A stretch of 64,000 bases of DNA, from positions 4,340,001 to 4,404,000 of the forward strand of contig OX344764.1 of the NCBI GenBank assembly GCA_947034895.1, written 5' to 3'. Positions 1-10,929 of the stretch are shown in pieces. Source of the stretch: Rhytidiadelphus loreus (taxonomy: Eukaryota > Streptophyta > Bryopsida > Hypnales > Hylocomiaceae). The notes under the pieces were generated by a model. That model ran no database searches. It saw only the letters and a program-made list of their open reading frames with translations, and had not been told where the DNA came from. Position 1 is the first letter of the stretch. Every line of letters begins with the position of its first letter. Both the position numbers and the translations under genes were made by a program.

Positions 1-276
1 GTGCAGACGGTGACTTTGCGATTGGCACCTCGGACGAAGAAGAAAGTGTCTTGGAGAGAGGATACTGTAGATAATGAGCACATGCAGAAGAAGAAATCCA
101 AAATCTGTTGCATATTTCACAAGGATGATGATTGTGACAGTGACGACGGGGATGATTGTGGAGGCAAGGGCAAAGTCAAGGAGCAAGATCATCACCATGA
201 ATGCAACCACGACCACGATGGCTCAAATGGCTCAAACGACCAGCACCCTGAACACGGTTCAACTTCGAGCTCTTAG
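1..276 (+). CDS. INH3: Protein phosphatase 1 inhibitor-3 (PPP1R11/INH3 family), 5'-truncated by window edge
   Basis: The frame is open from base 1 to the TAG at 274-276, so the real start lies outside the window or in an upstream exon. The peptide carries KKVSW at visible residues 14-18, the inhibitor-3 version of the RVxF motif that docks on the PP1 catalytic subunit. It is followed by DTVDNEHM and a Lys-rich stretch ending KICCIFHK, the family's most conserved core. The tail is Asp/Gly-rich and then His/Asp-rich, as in plant inhibitor-3. The family consists of small, largely disordered, heat-stable inhibitors of nuclear and cytosolic PP1. That function is known for the family and inferred here. 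The family normally has some 25-45 residues before the KVSW motif; only 14 are present, which fits truncation by the window edge rather than decay. Identification is firm. Confidence 0.9.
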   Translation: MQTVTLRLAPRTKKKVSWREDTVDNEHMQKKKSKICCIFHKDDDCDSDDGDDCGGKGKVKEQDHHHECNHDHDGSNGSNDQHPEHGSTSSS

Positions 277-1300
277 TGCGGATGGCAGCAATGATATATA
301 CTCTGCTGGAGCTGTCATCGTGACTGGGCTCAAGAGGTGCAGCGGGAGCTAACAATTGAAATAGGACTTCTCAGCATTCCGATGAATTTGGGGTCATGTG
401 TTGTGGCTACCTAGACCCAATGGCACTTGCTTTAATGTATAGAGGGAGTCCCTGTACTAGATTGTGAACAATAGGCTTGCAAATTTCTGGTTCCGCGAGG
501 AGGCTGTCTGGATTCAGGACATTCTTGCCATATCGTTTTCTTTCGAAGGATGGAGGAGGTAGGTCAAGCATACCGTGACCACTATTCTGAGAAGGTAAAT
601 GATCAGCTTGTAGGTTGGCCCTTGCCGCATCCCGCCATTTGTACGGATATTGTGCTGTTGGCCATTCAGCTTTATAGTGCGTGTGAGCTGGAGGTTTAAG
701 GCTTGCAGGTAATCAAGTTTGTCTTTGAATCCGTGAAAGGGATGGCATCGAGAACCATGAAGAGTTGAAAGGTTCTTTCAATATATCAGTGATTATTGGC
801 GACTGAAATGTATATTCTCATAGGTTGAACATGCAAACACGCAGACTGGTACTTTTGTGATTCGTCAAACTTTTGAACTTGTATAGCCTTTTTGATTTGC
901 GATTTTCTGAAGCATCTGTGAAGTCATGTCTTTTTATGCTGAAGATAATCACATACCCGCCGTGTCTTTCTTGTTTTGTCTTGTTGGCATTGTCGTTGGA
1001 ACAGAATAAGTCATCCCATCTTGCTTAACTTGATGCTTTTTCGAATACTGAGAACGATGTTTTGAATTATCTGCATACCGGTGTCGTGCGACTGACGTCT
1101 TCGATGTTACATGCAGCCATGACGATTTTGTGACCTGTTCTACAGCCGCAGAGTAGTAGAGACAATTGGGATTTTTGCAACCACCAATCGCAACCTTCAT
1201 TTTTTCTTAATAGTGTTGAAGACATCCCACGGGGTTAATAGTTGAGATCTTCATTTTACTTAACGGTTTGTATTACAATTTGCTAAGTTGGAATCACTGA
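277..1300 (+). other. 3' flank of INH3 gene
   Basis: This stretch has moderate GC content and no convincing coding frame. It probably holds the 3' UTR of the INH3 gene. The short antisense frame at 949-1200 has no recognisable motif and is treated as chance. Confidence 0.4.
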
Positions 1301-4296
1301 GACATTGAACTACATTCATGCTCATTCTGTATCAATGAGGACTGACTGACCATGATAGGTTTTTGGATTTAGAATAAATTGAAAGCATTGTTCTCACTGC
1401 TGGGCAGAACATCTTGATATTTTTCTCTCATTGAGTTCATATTGACAAACCTAACTTCGAAGGTATTGAAACAGTTTTATTTTAGACACTTGAATCCAGT
1501 ATTGAAAATTCCAAGTGCTATAGGTAGTGTATTTTCAGGTACAGCACCCAAACACTCATCTAAATGTGGAAGCTGACAACACAGCAGCGATTTGACCTGG
1601 GATCTGCCATGCTGGGCAGAACTGAAGATATTTATAATTTTGATGCATGTCACTGGATATTGGCTTGCCTGATTGAGTGAGTGCACGGCCCGTCAAGCTA
1701 CAAATTTTGTCATCCTTCTTTTTGGTTTGTGCTGAGTGGGGATCTTTCTGTCTGCAACTATGAGAAGATAAGTTAGCAGTCATGTCATTGATTGGTGGCA
1801 TTTATGTATCATTGGTTTTAGAGCGCCGTAACTCACGCATGCTAAGAAAAGTTGACACACCAAATATGGTTGAAAAGTACTGTAAGGGTGGTAGGGTTAT
1901 TTCTTTTTAGTTTTACCAGCTATTTTTCTTTAATCCCCATATTGAACCGGTTTTTCAAATACTAGGTTCGGCTTTTTCTCTATTTTTACTCTAAATAGAA
2001 AATTTATAGATTTTTACTGGTTTCTTCATGGTGTTTTCAATTTGCAACTGGGTTTTTTTTCTCAATTCCATCAACTAACAATGAACTAATTGGTAGTTCT
2101 ATTCGAACATTGATGGTTGGCATTGAAAAATAGAGTGTGGAGGAGGGTGTTGAGATTCCATGAAATCTATTTTGATGTATCTTTGTATGAGAAAATGTTA
2201 TATTTTGGCTTTCATCTTTAATTGCATATATGATGATTTGTAAGCAACATTTAAATTTTGTATTTGGCTAGGTCGTGTAATTTGTAATCTACCACCCACC
2301 ACAACAGGGAATAGTGCAATTTCTTTTAGTATACTAAAGTCAATTCAACCATTCAATGAAATTTTTGTAGTAGTGGTAGACAAAAGGAATGGGCTATGTA
2401 TAAAGTGATTATAGATTGATCAAACTTTTGGGTTGGATATTCTAGTATCAACATGGTTGAATCTTTCACAACCATGTTCGTCATTTGAGGGTTGAAAGCT
2501 TATGTATGGTTGTATATAAATAATGTCTAATTACATAAAATATGTATTTATTGGCTTTGGACTACAAGAGAGAAAGTTTTGCATTGACAAAAGTTACATT
2601 TATAGTAATGTGAGAAAGTTTGAATAGGAACTTGCTTGAAAAGCAAGCCAATGCTTTAGGAAGAAATAGTCTCTCATTGTTTAAGATAAGATGGCCAAAA
2701 TTTGTCTTGTTGATTGTAATGACATCAAAATTATACTTAGTTTTATATAGAGATAGGAATACGGGCCATGAAGTTTATAAACATGACAAATGATCCATTT
2801 ATTTTCCTATAATTTTGAGGATTTTTTTTTTAATAATCATCTTTTGATATAAGGATAAGAATAGCCTTTGTTCCCCATGTTTTTTAATAGGAATTTGGGT
2901 GCAAATTCTAAAGCACAAATAAAATTTGATTAATAACTTCTATTTTAGAAAGTATTGATTTTTGGCAACTGTGTGAGTATTTGTCAATTTTTGTCATATG
3001 AATTTTTAGGCAATTAAATTTTAGGTGAAACTTATTCTCAAGATAGAAAATCTCATTAGCTTTTGGAGAATATAATTATTATTTCAATTGGTGCCCATGA
3101 GTAAAACTTATGCCACAATAAGATTAAATAGGGAAGATTGGGTAGCCAAAAAAATTCACAAAAACTTGAAATAATTTTTTTTTTTAAATCTCATAGATTT
3201 TTAATTTTGTTTACATGGAAAGCTTTTATTCATTCCATTTGGATTAATGATGTGAAAGTTAAGGATAATCTTTGTATTGTAGGCAATTAGAGAAACTTCT
3301 TGAGAAAATAATATATTAGATTCATTTTTTTACTCAATTTTCACAATTAAAAAAAAAGATAGATCCCACAAGGTTATGTATGTTTGCTAGAATGATTGGG
3401 ATTTATTAGTGCGTTTCAAATTCCATCTTAGAGCTATTAACAATTTTAATTTTTCTTCAATCTTGTACCAACTTCTGTTTAACAAATATTTAAAGAATGA
3501 AAATCTTTTTTTTATAGAATTTCAACTCAAATATTCAACATAAAGATATTTAGTGTAAAAAAATTTAAATTAAGAAGATTCAAAGTCAAATAATGTAGTC
3601 AAGGATTGTACTCAAAAGACCGCTTTTTTTACTTTAAATGCAAATATCATGCAATTTACGTGGCAAAAGTTTCTAAAATTTCTTCCTCACATTCTTTTAC
3701 TAGTCCAATATAAGATCTTTATAGTCAGATATGCAAAAATATAAAATAAAATTATAAAATTTTTTTACTCTTTGCAATAGAAATGGTAGTTCTAAGGGGG
3801 CGTTTATGGACAAAAGGGCCTTTCAACTACAAAGATCATCATCTAAATGGACAAGAATAGTCCCCGTCTACAAACAACATTGAAAAGCTTTTTTTATTTG
3901 ACTTTGACTATCTATAATATACCTTTTTTTCTTCCCCAAAATGAATTGGAGCAAAAGTTCTAAATGCATGTAAAATATTCCCTCGATTGCCAATCCACTA
4001 CAAAATTATTTTGTGAAACTAACAAGAATAGTGAAACTATTGAGACTTTGTCCACTCAAACCAAACCCTAACTACATTGTGTAATGTGAATGCAGTTGTA
4101 GACATGATTTGAAAAATCAGATTCAAAACTACAAGAGTCAATGCCATATTCTTTAACCAATTCCGTCATCCTACTTTTGGCCCCAATTTCATCCCTCAAA
4201 ACATCCAAATCCATTCATTTATGACAAAATCAATGCAGTAATGCCAATAAGAGGCAACATGTCAATACTTTATTGGTGAGAACTTAAATACATGGA
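1301..4296. other. AT-rich intergenic DNA, no gene seen
   Basis: The DNA is very AT-rich with many poly-A and poly-T runs. No reading frame, RNA gene or well-bounded repeat was found. Confidence 0.6.
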
Positions 4297-4525
4297 AAGG
4301 CGGTTATGGATTATTTATGGTACATTAATGACTCTACTTTATGGGCTGCAATTTCCTAATTTCAAGGCAAACCACTTGAGAAATTCATAGAAATTATAAT
4401 TTTCATTGAAAAATTATAATTCTACTTGGGTTTGATTTGTGAAACAAGCACACACCTCTAAAAAAAGACATGCCTGTCTTTGAGTTGGCCCCAAGATATT
4501 CAGGTTGCAAATGAGGGCAATGTAC
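4297..4525 (+). repeat. Diverged direct repeat, copy 1 (partner 5136-5365)
   Basis: Both copies share an ordered series of words: a GGCGGTTAT start, ATGACTCTA, TAATTTCAAGGCA, AATTCATAGAAATTATA, ACTTGGGTT, ACAAGC.CACACCTCTA and ATATTCAG.TTGCAAAT. The copies are about 840 bp apart and clearly diverged, which suggests an old dispersed repeat. No ORF is conserved between them. Confidence 0.6.
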
Positions 4526-4768
4526 CTCACGGTAGCCAACAAACAAACATTCAAGATCTGAAATGTACACCACTAAGGTAAATCACCCCATTATCGTTCG
4601 TTTCCTGATTTCGTTAATAGACCAGTCCAATCATTAGAGAAAAATGACTGCTCCAGAGTGACCAAACAAGGCTATTGTTTTCAAAGTAGTCCCTTGCCGG
4701 AATCTAATTGCAGAAGAAAGTCAGCTTGGGTGAATATCGTCGGAGCAGTCAGCCCCAGCAACTAAAAA

Positions 4769-4815
4769 TATTTAGTTTTTAGTTTTTAGTTTTTTAGTTT
4801 TAGTTTTAGTTTTAT
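4769..4815 (+). repeat. (TTTAG/TTTTTAG)n simple repeat
   Basis: Short tandem runs of TTTAG, TTTTTAG and TTTTAG units occur here, followed by a poly-A/T-rich stretch. Confidence 0.75.
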
Positions 4816-5135
4816 GCGACTAAATTTATTTTTATTTTTTTTGAGAAAAAAAAAATGTAAAACTAGGTTCTTGTGCCACTGGCAACATTAAAAACAACAA
4901 GTTTGAGGTGGGCAATTTTGGGGGGGAAAAAACTTTTTTTGCCACAAAAAAAAGATGGGAGGATAGTTCACCTGCTGTTGGAGTAGCCCTCCGGAGGCCT
5001 CATTTTTTTCTCTAACGTCCGTCATCTAACTTTGTTATGACCGAAATGAAAACTTTCTATAATAAAATCTGATTTTTTTATGACAACGAGGAAAAATGAG
5101 TCACTCCATTACACTAGTGGTATATATTTTGTACT

Positions 5136-5365
5136 TGACTTGGGGGCGGTTATCGGGTATGTTCATGACTCTAGTCAATGGGCGTTTTTTGTAATTTCAA
5201 GGCATACTACTTCAAAAATTCATAGAAATTATAGTTTTAATCGAAAAATTATAATTTCACTTGGGTTGGATTCTTGAAACAAGCGCACACCTCTAGAAAA
5301 ATATGTGCCCCTCTTGAAAGTCAATGGCCCCAATATATTCAGATTGCAAATCAGGGTGGTAAATA
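5136..5365 (+). repeat. Diverged direct repeat, copy 2 (partner 4297-4525)
   Basis: This is the second copy of the repeat at 4297-4525, with the same word order. The 65-codon frame at 5080-5277 lies mostly over it and is not preserved in copy 1, so it is not called a gene. Confidence 0.6.
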
Positions 5366-5448
5366 GGCAATTCTACCTTATCATACATAATTCAGCCCAC
5401 AATGGGCTTGCTCCCATTCTATCTGTGGCGGGGGTAAGTTAGTTTCCC

Positions 5449-5692
5449 CTTTATTAGGGCCAGGGTGAATTGACCCCCTCATTGCCCCTCCAGGGCAAAC
5501 CCTGGATTTTTTTATTTGCAAGATTAAATTTTTTTTTGAAATTCTGAATTCATATTTGCAATCAGAGGCCCCAAATTACTCTACGGAGATGTAAGAATTA
5601 CCAAAAAAATTGGCACAAGATAGGGGGCTTTTTTTTCAAACCAAAGTTGACTAGGGCAATGAGGGGGCCAATTCTCCCTGCGTCTTTATTAG
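5449..5692. mobile_element. Mutator-like MITE with 9-bp target site duplication
   Basis: The element spans 5458-5683 (226 bp) and is flanked by identical 9-mers CTTTATTAG at 5449-5457 and 5684-5692. Its ends are imperfect inverted repeats of about 30 bp. The left end has CAGGGTGAATTGACCCCCTC and ATTGCCC. The right end, reverse complemented, has CAGGGAGAATTGGCCCCCTC and ATTGCCC. A 9-bp target duplication is typical of Mutator-like elements. There is no coding capacity. Related sequence (GTGAATTGATCCCCTTTCC and neighbours) lies upstream of the secreted-protein genes near 38,590, 53,530 and 62,660. Confidence 0.8.
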
Positions 5693-5819
5693 ATAAGTGT
5701 GCAACGACCAAAAGTAGTCAGTCCCCAATGAGTCATCCTTCCTTTTTTAAGTAATCTCTATTGTTTATTATTATTATTATATCCCTCCCTGTGCTTTTTT
5801 CTTCCAGTCCTATCTCCTG

Positions 5820-6210
5820 CAGCAGGCAGCAGCTGCAGTGATGATGGATACTATCTTAATAACTTGCGGCGCTGAGCGCTCCTCCGTTCCTGGGCCCCGG
5901 GGGGAACAAGTCAATAATAGCTCTTGTCGTACCGAAGCTCTGAGTCTCTGACCTTCAGGTGCATTCGGGGAAGACGGGCACGGACAGGTGCCCGTGGGAT
6001 ATTATTTCTACGCTAGTTTACGAAGGCATGCATGCAAGAGAGACTCCTGGAGAGACTGGCGAGACTACTGGGAACTGGGGAGAGAGAGACGGGGTCCAAC
6101 ACTTGGAGCTTCATACGGGAAGCGCGTATGAATGAACGTGTGAGTGAGTGAAACCCCACGACAAACGTTCCGTCGGTTTACCGATGCGGCGCGGCGGGGG
6201 TCCCTTTTGC
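5820..6210. other. GC-rich island of unknown function
   Basis: This block of about 390 bp is far richer in G and C than its surroundings. It begins with a CTGCAG-rich palindromic stretch (CAGCAGCTGCAG) and ends with GCGGCGCGGCGG. The longest forward frame from the ATG at 5841 would give about 37 residues with no known motif. It could be a promoter or 5' leader, a non-coding transcript, or a gene remnant; the sequence does not decide. Confidence 0.4.
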
Positions 6211-6740
6211 ATCCTTGAAAAGGGATATCCCTACATAGAGTGAAGAAAATGGTCGTAGGGTTGTTTTACACCTAGAGGCTGGACCAATTTTTCTTTGGGG
6301 TCAATTGCACAAAATTTCACTCCCGTGGGGGGGCTGGAGGGCGACTTCAACTATTCATTAGAATAAGATTATAATAGGGGCCAATTTTCTCATTTGTAAA
6401 GGCCTTGGGCCAAGAAGTCGGGCCCATTCAAGAAAACTTAGAAAAGAGAAGAAGGGCTGAAATTTTTTGAGGGTTGCTTTACAACTATAGGTTAGGCCAA
6501 GGCCGATTGCACAACATCCAATAGATTTGATTTGTTAAAAAAATCTATTTTATAAAAAAAATTTAATCAATCATATCAGATCATGTCTTTTTGGAATAAA
6601 AATTCATTCCGCCAAATCAGAATAGCCTCTAGGTGTAAAGTGGTTGGAACCAATTTTAGGATTTTGTTCAACCACGAGTGAGGATTCTTGGCCTCTGACA
6701 CAACAAATTGGCCGGGCCTCTAGCTATAAAGCAGCCCTTA

Positions 6741-7075
6741 TATGACTCCTTAGCCAACCCAATCCTTGAATTAACTAATAAGTCTATTCCAAGTATTTAA
6801 CAAAGCATAATACTATATCCTCTTAGTATGTGGAGGACCATTGCTTGGTTATACAATGTTATGCAATGCACACATATAACATCATCTACCAATGAGGTAA
6901 GGGTCCTTTTTTGCATTCTTGAAAAGGAGCCCCTTACAATGAACAAAATGGTCTTATATGTATCTTTAGCCAACTCCAATCCTTGAATTAATTGATAAGT
7001 TCCTCCCAAGTATTTAGCAAAGCATACCTTCCTAAGTTGGGGGAAGAACCATTACATGATTGTTCAATGGTATGA
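6741..7075 (+). repeat. Two-copy diverged direct repeat, period about 217 bp
   Basis: The run TTAGCCAAC.CCAATCCTTGAATTAA, then GATAAGT or AATAAGT and CAAGTATTTA.CAAAGCATA, occurs at about 6750-6810 and again at about 6967-7026. The sequence between and after the copies is also similar. A piece of this repeat (TTTTGCAT.CTTGAAAAGG) recurs at 6207 and 6909. Confidence 0.55.
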
Positions 7076-8591
7076 CTTCAAACACTACTATTGGATGTAA
7101 GTTTGGAAAGTCCAAGGGCTCCATTCAACTCAAACCATGAGGTTTAAGGTATACACACCTCCTTGATGTTATAGTGTAGCCACCCAAGATGCTCAAGGAT
7201 AAAGTAGTACCTCAAACCAAACAAATTTCTTTAACAAAAACCATTGAGTTGGAAAGCTCTCATTTTTTAAGCACATAAAGACAATTTTGCAAAAAAATTG
7301 GAAGAAATCCAAAAATGATATTTGATTATAATATACAAAATTTATAAGAGGTCAAAGTTGAAGTGGTAGATTTTCTAAATCACCATGCCTTATTCTCAAT
7401 GTTCACAGCTTAAAGAAAGTGCAACAAACATCTACTTTTGGGGGGGATTTTCTAGGGCTTGTTTTTAGAAACATGTTTGAATTTGGTTGATCCTACCTTA
7501 TATGGAGTTTGAAAACATTGTCAAGAGCATTACATGGAAAAGTTACATGAAAAAAGCACTTTGAGAGTTGGAGAATTTGTAAGAGTTAGGATGGTGTTCT
7601 AGAATAATAATAAAAACTTCAACCATTGAGTAGTTGACATACATTAAAACCCATTTGGTGTTCAAAAACTCATTTTATATTGAAAGTTTTGCTTGCAACA
7701 CTCAAAAATTATTTGGATGGAAAGAACACTGCAATTAATTCTTGGACTCGCCAAAACATTCTCTATCAAAGAATCAAAGATTTTTTTTTGTTGAAATTAA
7801 ATGGCAACTTTGCCCAAACTACTAATTCTTTGACAAGTAGTTCATTGGATTAGAAATGATAGAGTCTCTTATTGATTTTGCACATTAAGAGAGACTTGCC
7901 ATTAGTTGAAAGTCAAAATAATATGTTTCACAAAAGGGACAAACAAAGGATTCATTATCCAAAATAGTGACCTTGTATTTTGCTAAGGTGTGCTTTTGCC
8001 AAACCACTAGCTTGGATATTGGCTATGCTCATATCAAATATCTTATCATAGTTGTGTGTAATTTCATGTGACATGCTTGTCTCTACATATTGCAATTCTT
8101 TAATGGCTATGAGTAGAAGGATTTTATTCTATAGCCAAATGTTATACTCTTGCTTTTTTGCATTAATTATTCTTCTACATTTTGATTGGCCTGCACATAT
8201 TCTACTCATCTCAAATAGAAAAAGACCAAAAATTAGATGAACTATAATAAATTTGTAGAGACATTCATATCCAAAACTAATTTAATGTGTTCGAACTTTT
8301 CATTATCACTCAATGTATAATGTAAGACTATCAAAACCAATAATCTAAGAAAATTCACACTAGAAACTAGAATCTTGAATTCATAGAAATCAAATATAAA
8401 ATAAGAGTACCTAAAGATATATTTATTTTTGGATTTTGACATGAGCCCCATAATGAAACAACTTTTAAGTCACTCCAATCCTAATATTAGAAGATTGGAG
8501 TTATTTTTCTTTGATTTGGGATGATCCTAAGGTGAAAACACTCATAATAGTCTTTGGATCCATTTTTGACAAGAAAACTTGTTTTGAAAGT
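7076..8591. other. AT-rich intergenic DNA, no gene seen
   Basis: Only short chance frames are present, with no motif and no well-bounded repeat. Confidence 0.55.
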
Positions 8592-8850
8592 TGCCACCTA
8601 AAGTGTAATTAAGCCATTCATGTACGTAATTGCCATTAGTTGATTGTTGATGTTTTACATCTTAGTTTCATGACAAGTCTATGCCACCTAAAGTGCAACT
8701 AAGCCATTCATGTACTTAATTGCAATTGGTTGATTGTTGATGTTGGTCTTACATTTCAATTTCATGACAAGTCCATGTCAACTAAAGTGCAATTAAGCCA
8801 TTCATGTACTCAATTGTGATTGGTTGATTGTTGATGTTTTATATTTCAGT
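8592..8850 (+). repeat. Three-copy tandem repeat, about 90-94 bp
   Basis: Copies start at 8592, 8682 and 8776. Each runs TGCCACCTAAAGTG, AAGCCATTCATGTAC, AATTG, TTGATTGTTGATGTT and a TTTCATGACAAGTC linker. The copies differ at several positions, so the array is not recent. Confidence 0.8.
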
Positions 8851-9099
8851 ATCTATATGATAGTTCCAATAGTCTAGGGGAGCTTCCTCTTCAAAAATTC
8901 ACAGTAATTACATGTCTTATTCAAAAAAATTATTACTTAATTTTAAATTCATGAATTTTAATTTCTAATACAACAAAAATATTTTTTCCCCTTGAAATAG
9001 GTGCCTCCAACTATGTTGAATTTGCTTATTTAAGGTAATTAGCCCATTATAGACACAAATGGGAGCAAGCCCATTGTGAATAAAATTTTAATGGTAAAT

Positions 9100-9905
9100 T
9101 GGTGGTGCACATTCAAGTTTTGAAATGTACACCACTAGTATAATTTTGCCCACAATGAGCTTGCTTACCTTAAGGTTGTTCCCACTTGAATGTAAATAGG
9201 ACCCCCAACTTTGTTTTAAGCTTGATTGTAAATTTATTTGAACTTTAGTTCACACTAAGTGTAGCTCTCAAGGAGATTTCTGTGTGATTAACTAGTTGTA
9301 TTAACAGCACATCCATTCCCATTCAAGGGTCTTATATGAAGTTAATGGGGTGCCCAAATCCCCAAGTTGATAATAGTGCCTATAAAATTTTCAAATCTAT
9401 TCAGTTTTTGAAGATTGTTGGTGTTAGTTCAGGGCTGGACGGGTCAAGTTTGTAGGAGAGCTACAAGGACCAAGTTTGGAATTGTCCTGCCATGTGGCTC
9501 TGGTGGTGCACATTCAAGTTTTGAAATGTACACCACTAGTATAATTTTGCCCACAATGAGCTTGCTTACCTTAAGGTTGTTCCCACTTGAATGTAAATAG
9601 GACCCCCAACTTTGTTTTAAGCTTGATTGTAAATTTATTTGAACTTTAGTTCACACTAAGTGTAGCTCTCAAGGAGATTTCTGTGTGATTAACTAGTTGT
9701 ATTAACAGCACATCCATTCCCATTCAAGGGTCTTATATGAAGTTAATGGGGTGCCCAAATCCCCAAGTTGATAATAGTGCCTATAAAATTTTCAAATCTA
9801 TTCAATTTTTGAAGATTGTTGGTGTTAGTTCAGGGCTGGACGGGTCAAGTTTGTAGGAGAGCTACAAGGACCAAGTTTGGAATTGTCCTGCCATGTGGCT
9901 CTGGT
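9100..9905 (+). repeat. 401-bp tandem duplication, nearly identical copies
   Basis: Unit 1 is 9100-9500 and unit 2 is 9501-9905. The only mismatch seen is G at 9404 against A at 9805. Each unit begins TGGTGGTGCACATTC and ends GCCATGTGGCTCTGGT. The near-identity makes this a recent duplication. Small frames beginning MLVLVQGWTG are repeated with the unit and are not thought to be genes. The start of the unit resembles the MITE-like sequence at 33,092. Confidence 0.9.
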
Positions 9906-10929
9906 AGGCGGGAGAGAGGTGGAGTAAGAATCCTCCACATATTCATTCCCTCAAGATTGTCCAATCTCAACCAATGGGGTTGTCCACCAATTTTAGTGAA
10001 ACTTGAAATCTTCCTTCTCCGCTCACCGAGGCTAGCAAAACAATCAATGTTCACTTCTTGTCTTCTAGTGCCTCTTTTGCCCGCCCAGCTCACATGGCAA
10101 GGCCCTAATCACCACTTTGGAAGCGGTGGTCCTCAAACACTACCTCATTAAATGGCCGCACTACTATTGTTGACAACATGCCACATCATGTGCCACCTAG
10201 GTTCAACATTAGCCAACACCCACAAGTGGGAATGCGCTTCTTTTTACTAGTTGTTTACAACTCACCCCCCCCCAAAAAAAAATCAAGTGGGAACACACCT
10301 TTTAGATGATTTTGGTGGTGAATTTTTTCACCTCACCTTTGTTCACAATACTGAAAGGACAGATTGAGTTTTTGAATTGGTCGGACATGTCCATTTCCAC
10401 AAGGGTTTGGTGAGACTGACTGAGTGTGCTACTCCATCAAGTATGTGGTATTAACTTAGAGAGAAAAAAGGACGGACGTATTATTCGAGCCATCAGTCTT
10501 TCCCCGCAGCCTGAGGAGAAAGGGGGTGTGAGTCACCAAAACGTGCCCAAGCGAACCAGGGAGATCTTTTGCAAGCATAATTTAGTAATTTCCTTCCTGT
10601 TTGGGTGGTGTTTCCTGGAGCTTGGATTTCAGCATCAAACAACTAACGTAACATAACCCCCCTCCCCACGTCTGCCTGTTGAATGATCCCTTATTACCTT
10701 TGCAGCTTTGCTTCTTGCACTTCAAGCTCTTTTGTTCTCTTGCTCTTCAGTTCTCTTGCTCTTCATCTTCACTTCCTCCTGCAGCGCCTGCAAACTAAGC
10801 TTCTACCGTTACTAATTGTGCTTGCTTGCTTGTTGTTACAGCCTTCGGGACCATCATTAGTTCCTCCTCCTCCTCCTCTTCTTCTTGTTGCCATCTGTGA
10901 GAAGAGCCTCTAGAAGTTATCAGAGAACG
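9906..10929 (+). promoter_or_regulatory. Upstream region and CT-rich leader of the HMA-like gene
   Basis: Most of this stretch has no feature. From about 10,690 to 10,900 the sequence becomes a pyrimidine-rich series of CTTCTTGC and CTCTTGCTCTTCA motifs, then CTCCTCCTCCTCTTCTT, directly before the ATG at 10,930. CT-rich leaders are common in plant 5' UTRs. No clear TATA box was identified. Confidence 0.45.

Noticed and set aside
9415..10151. Two frames beginning MLVLVQGWTGQVCRRATRTK
   Set aside because: They are identical because of the 401-bp tandem duplication, diverge at once beyond it and resemble no protein.
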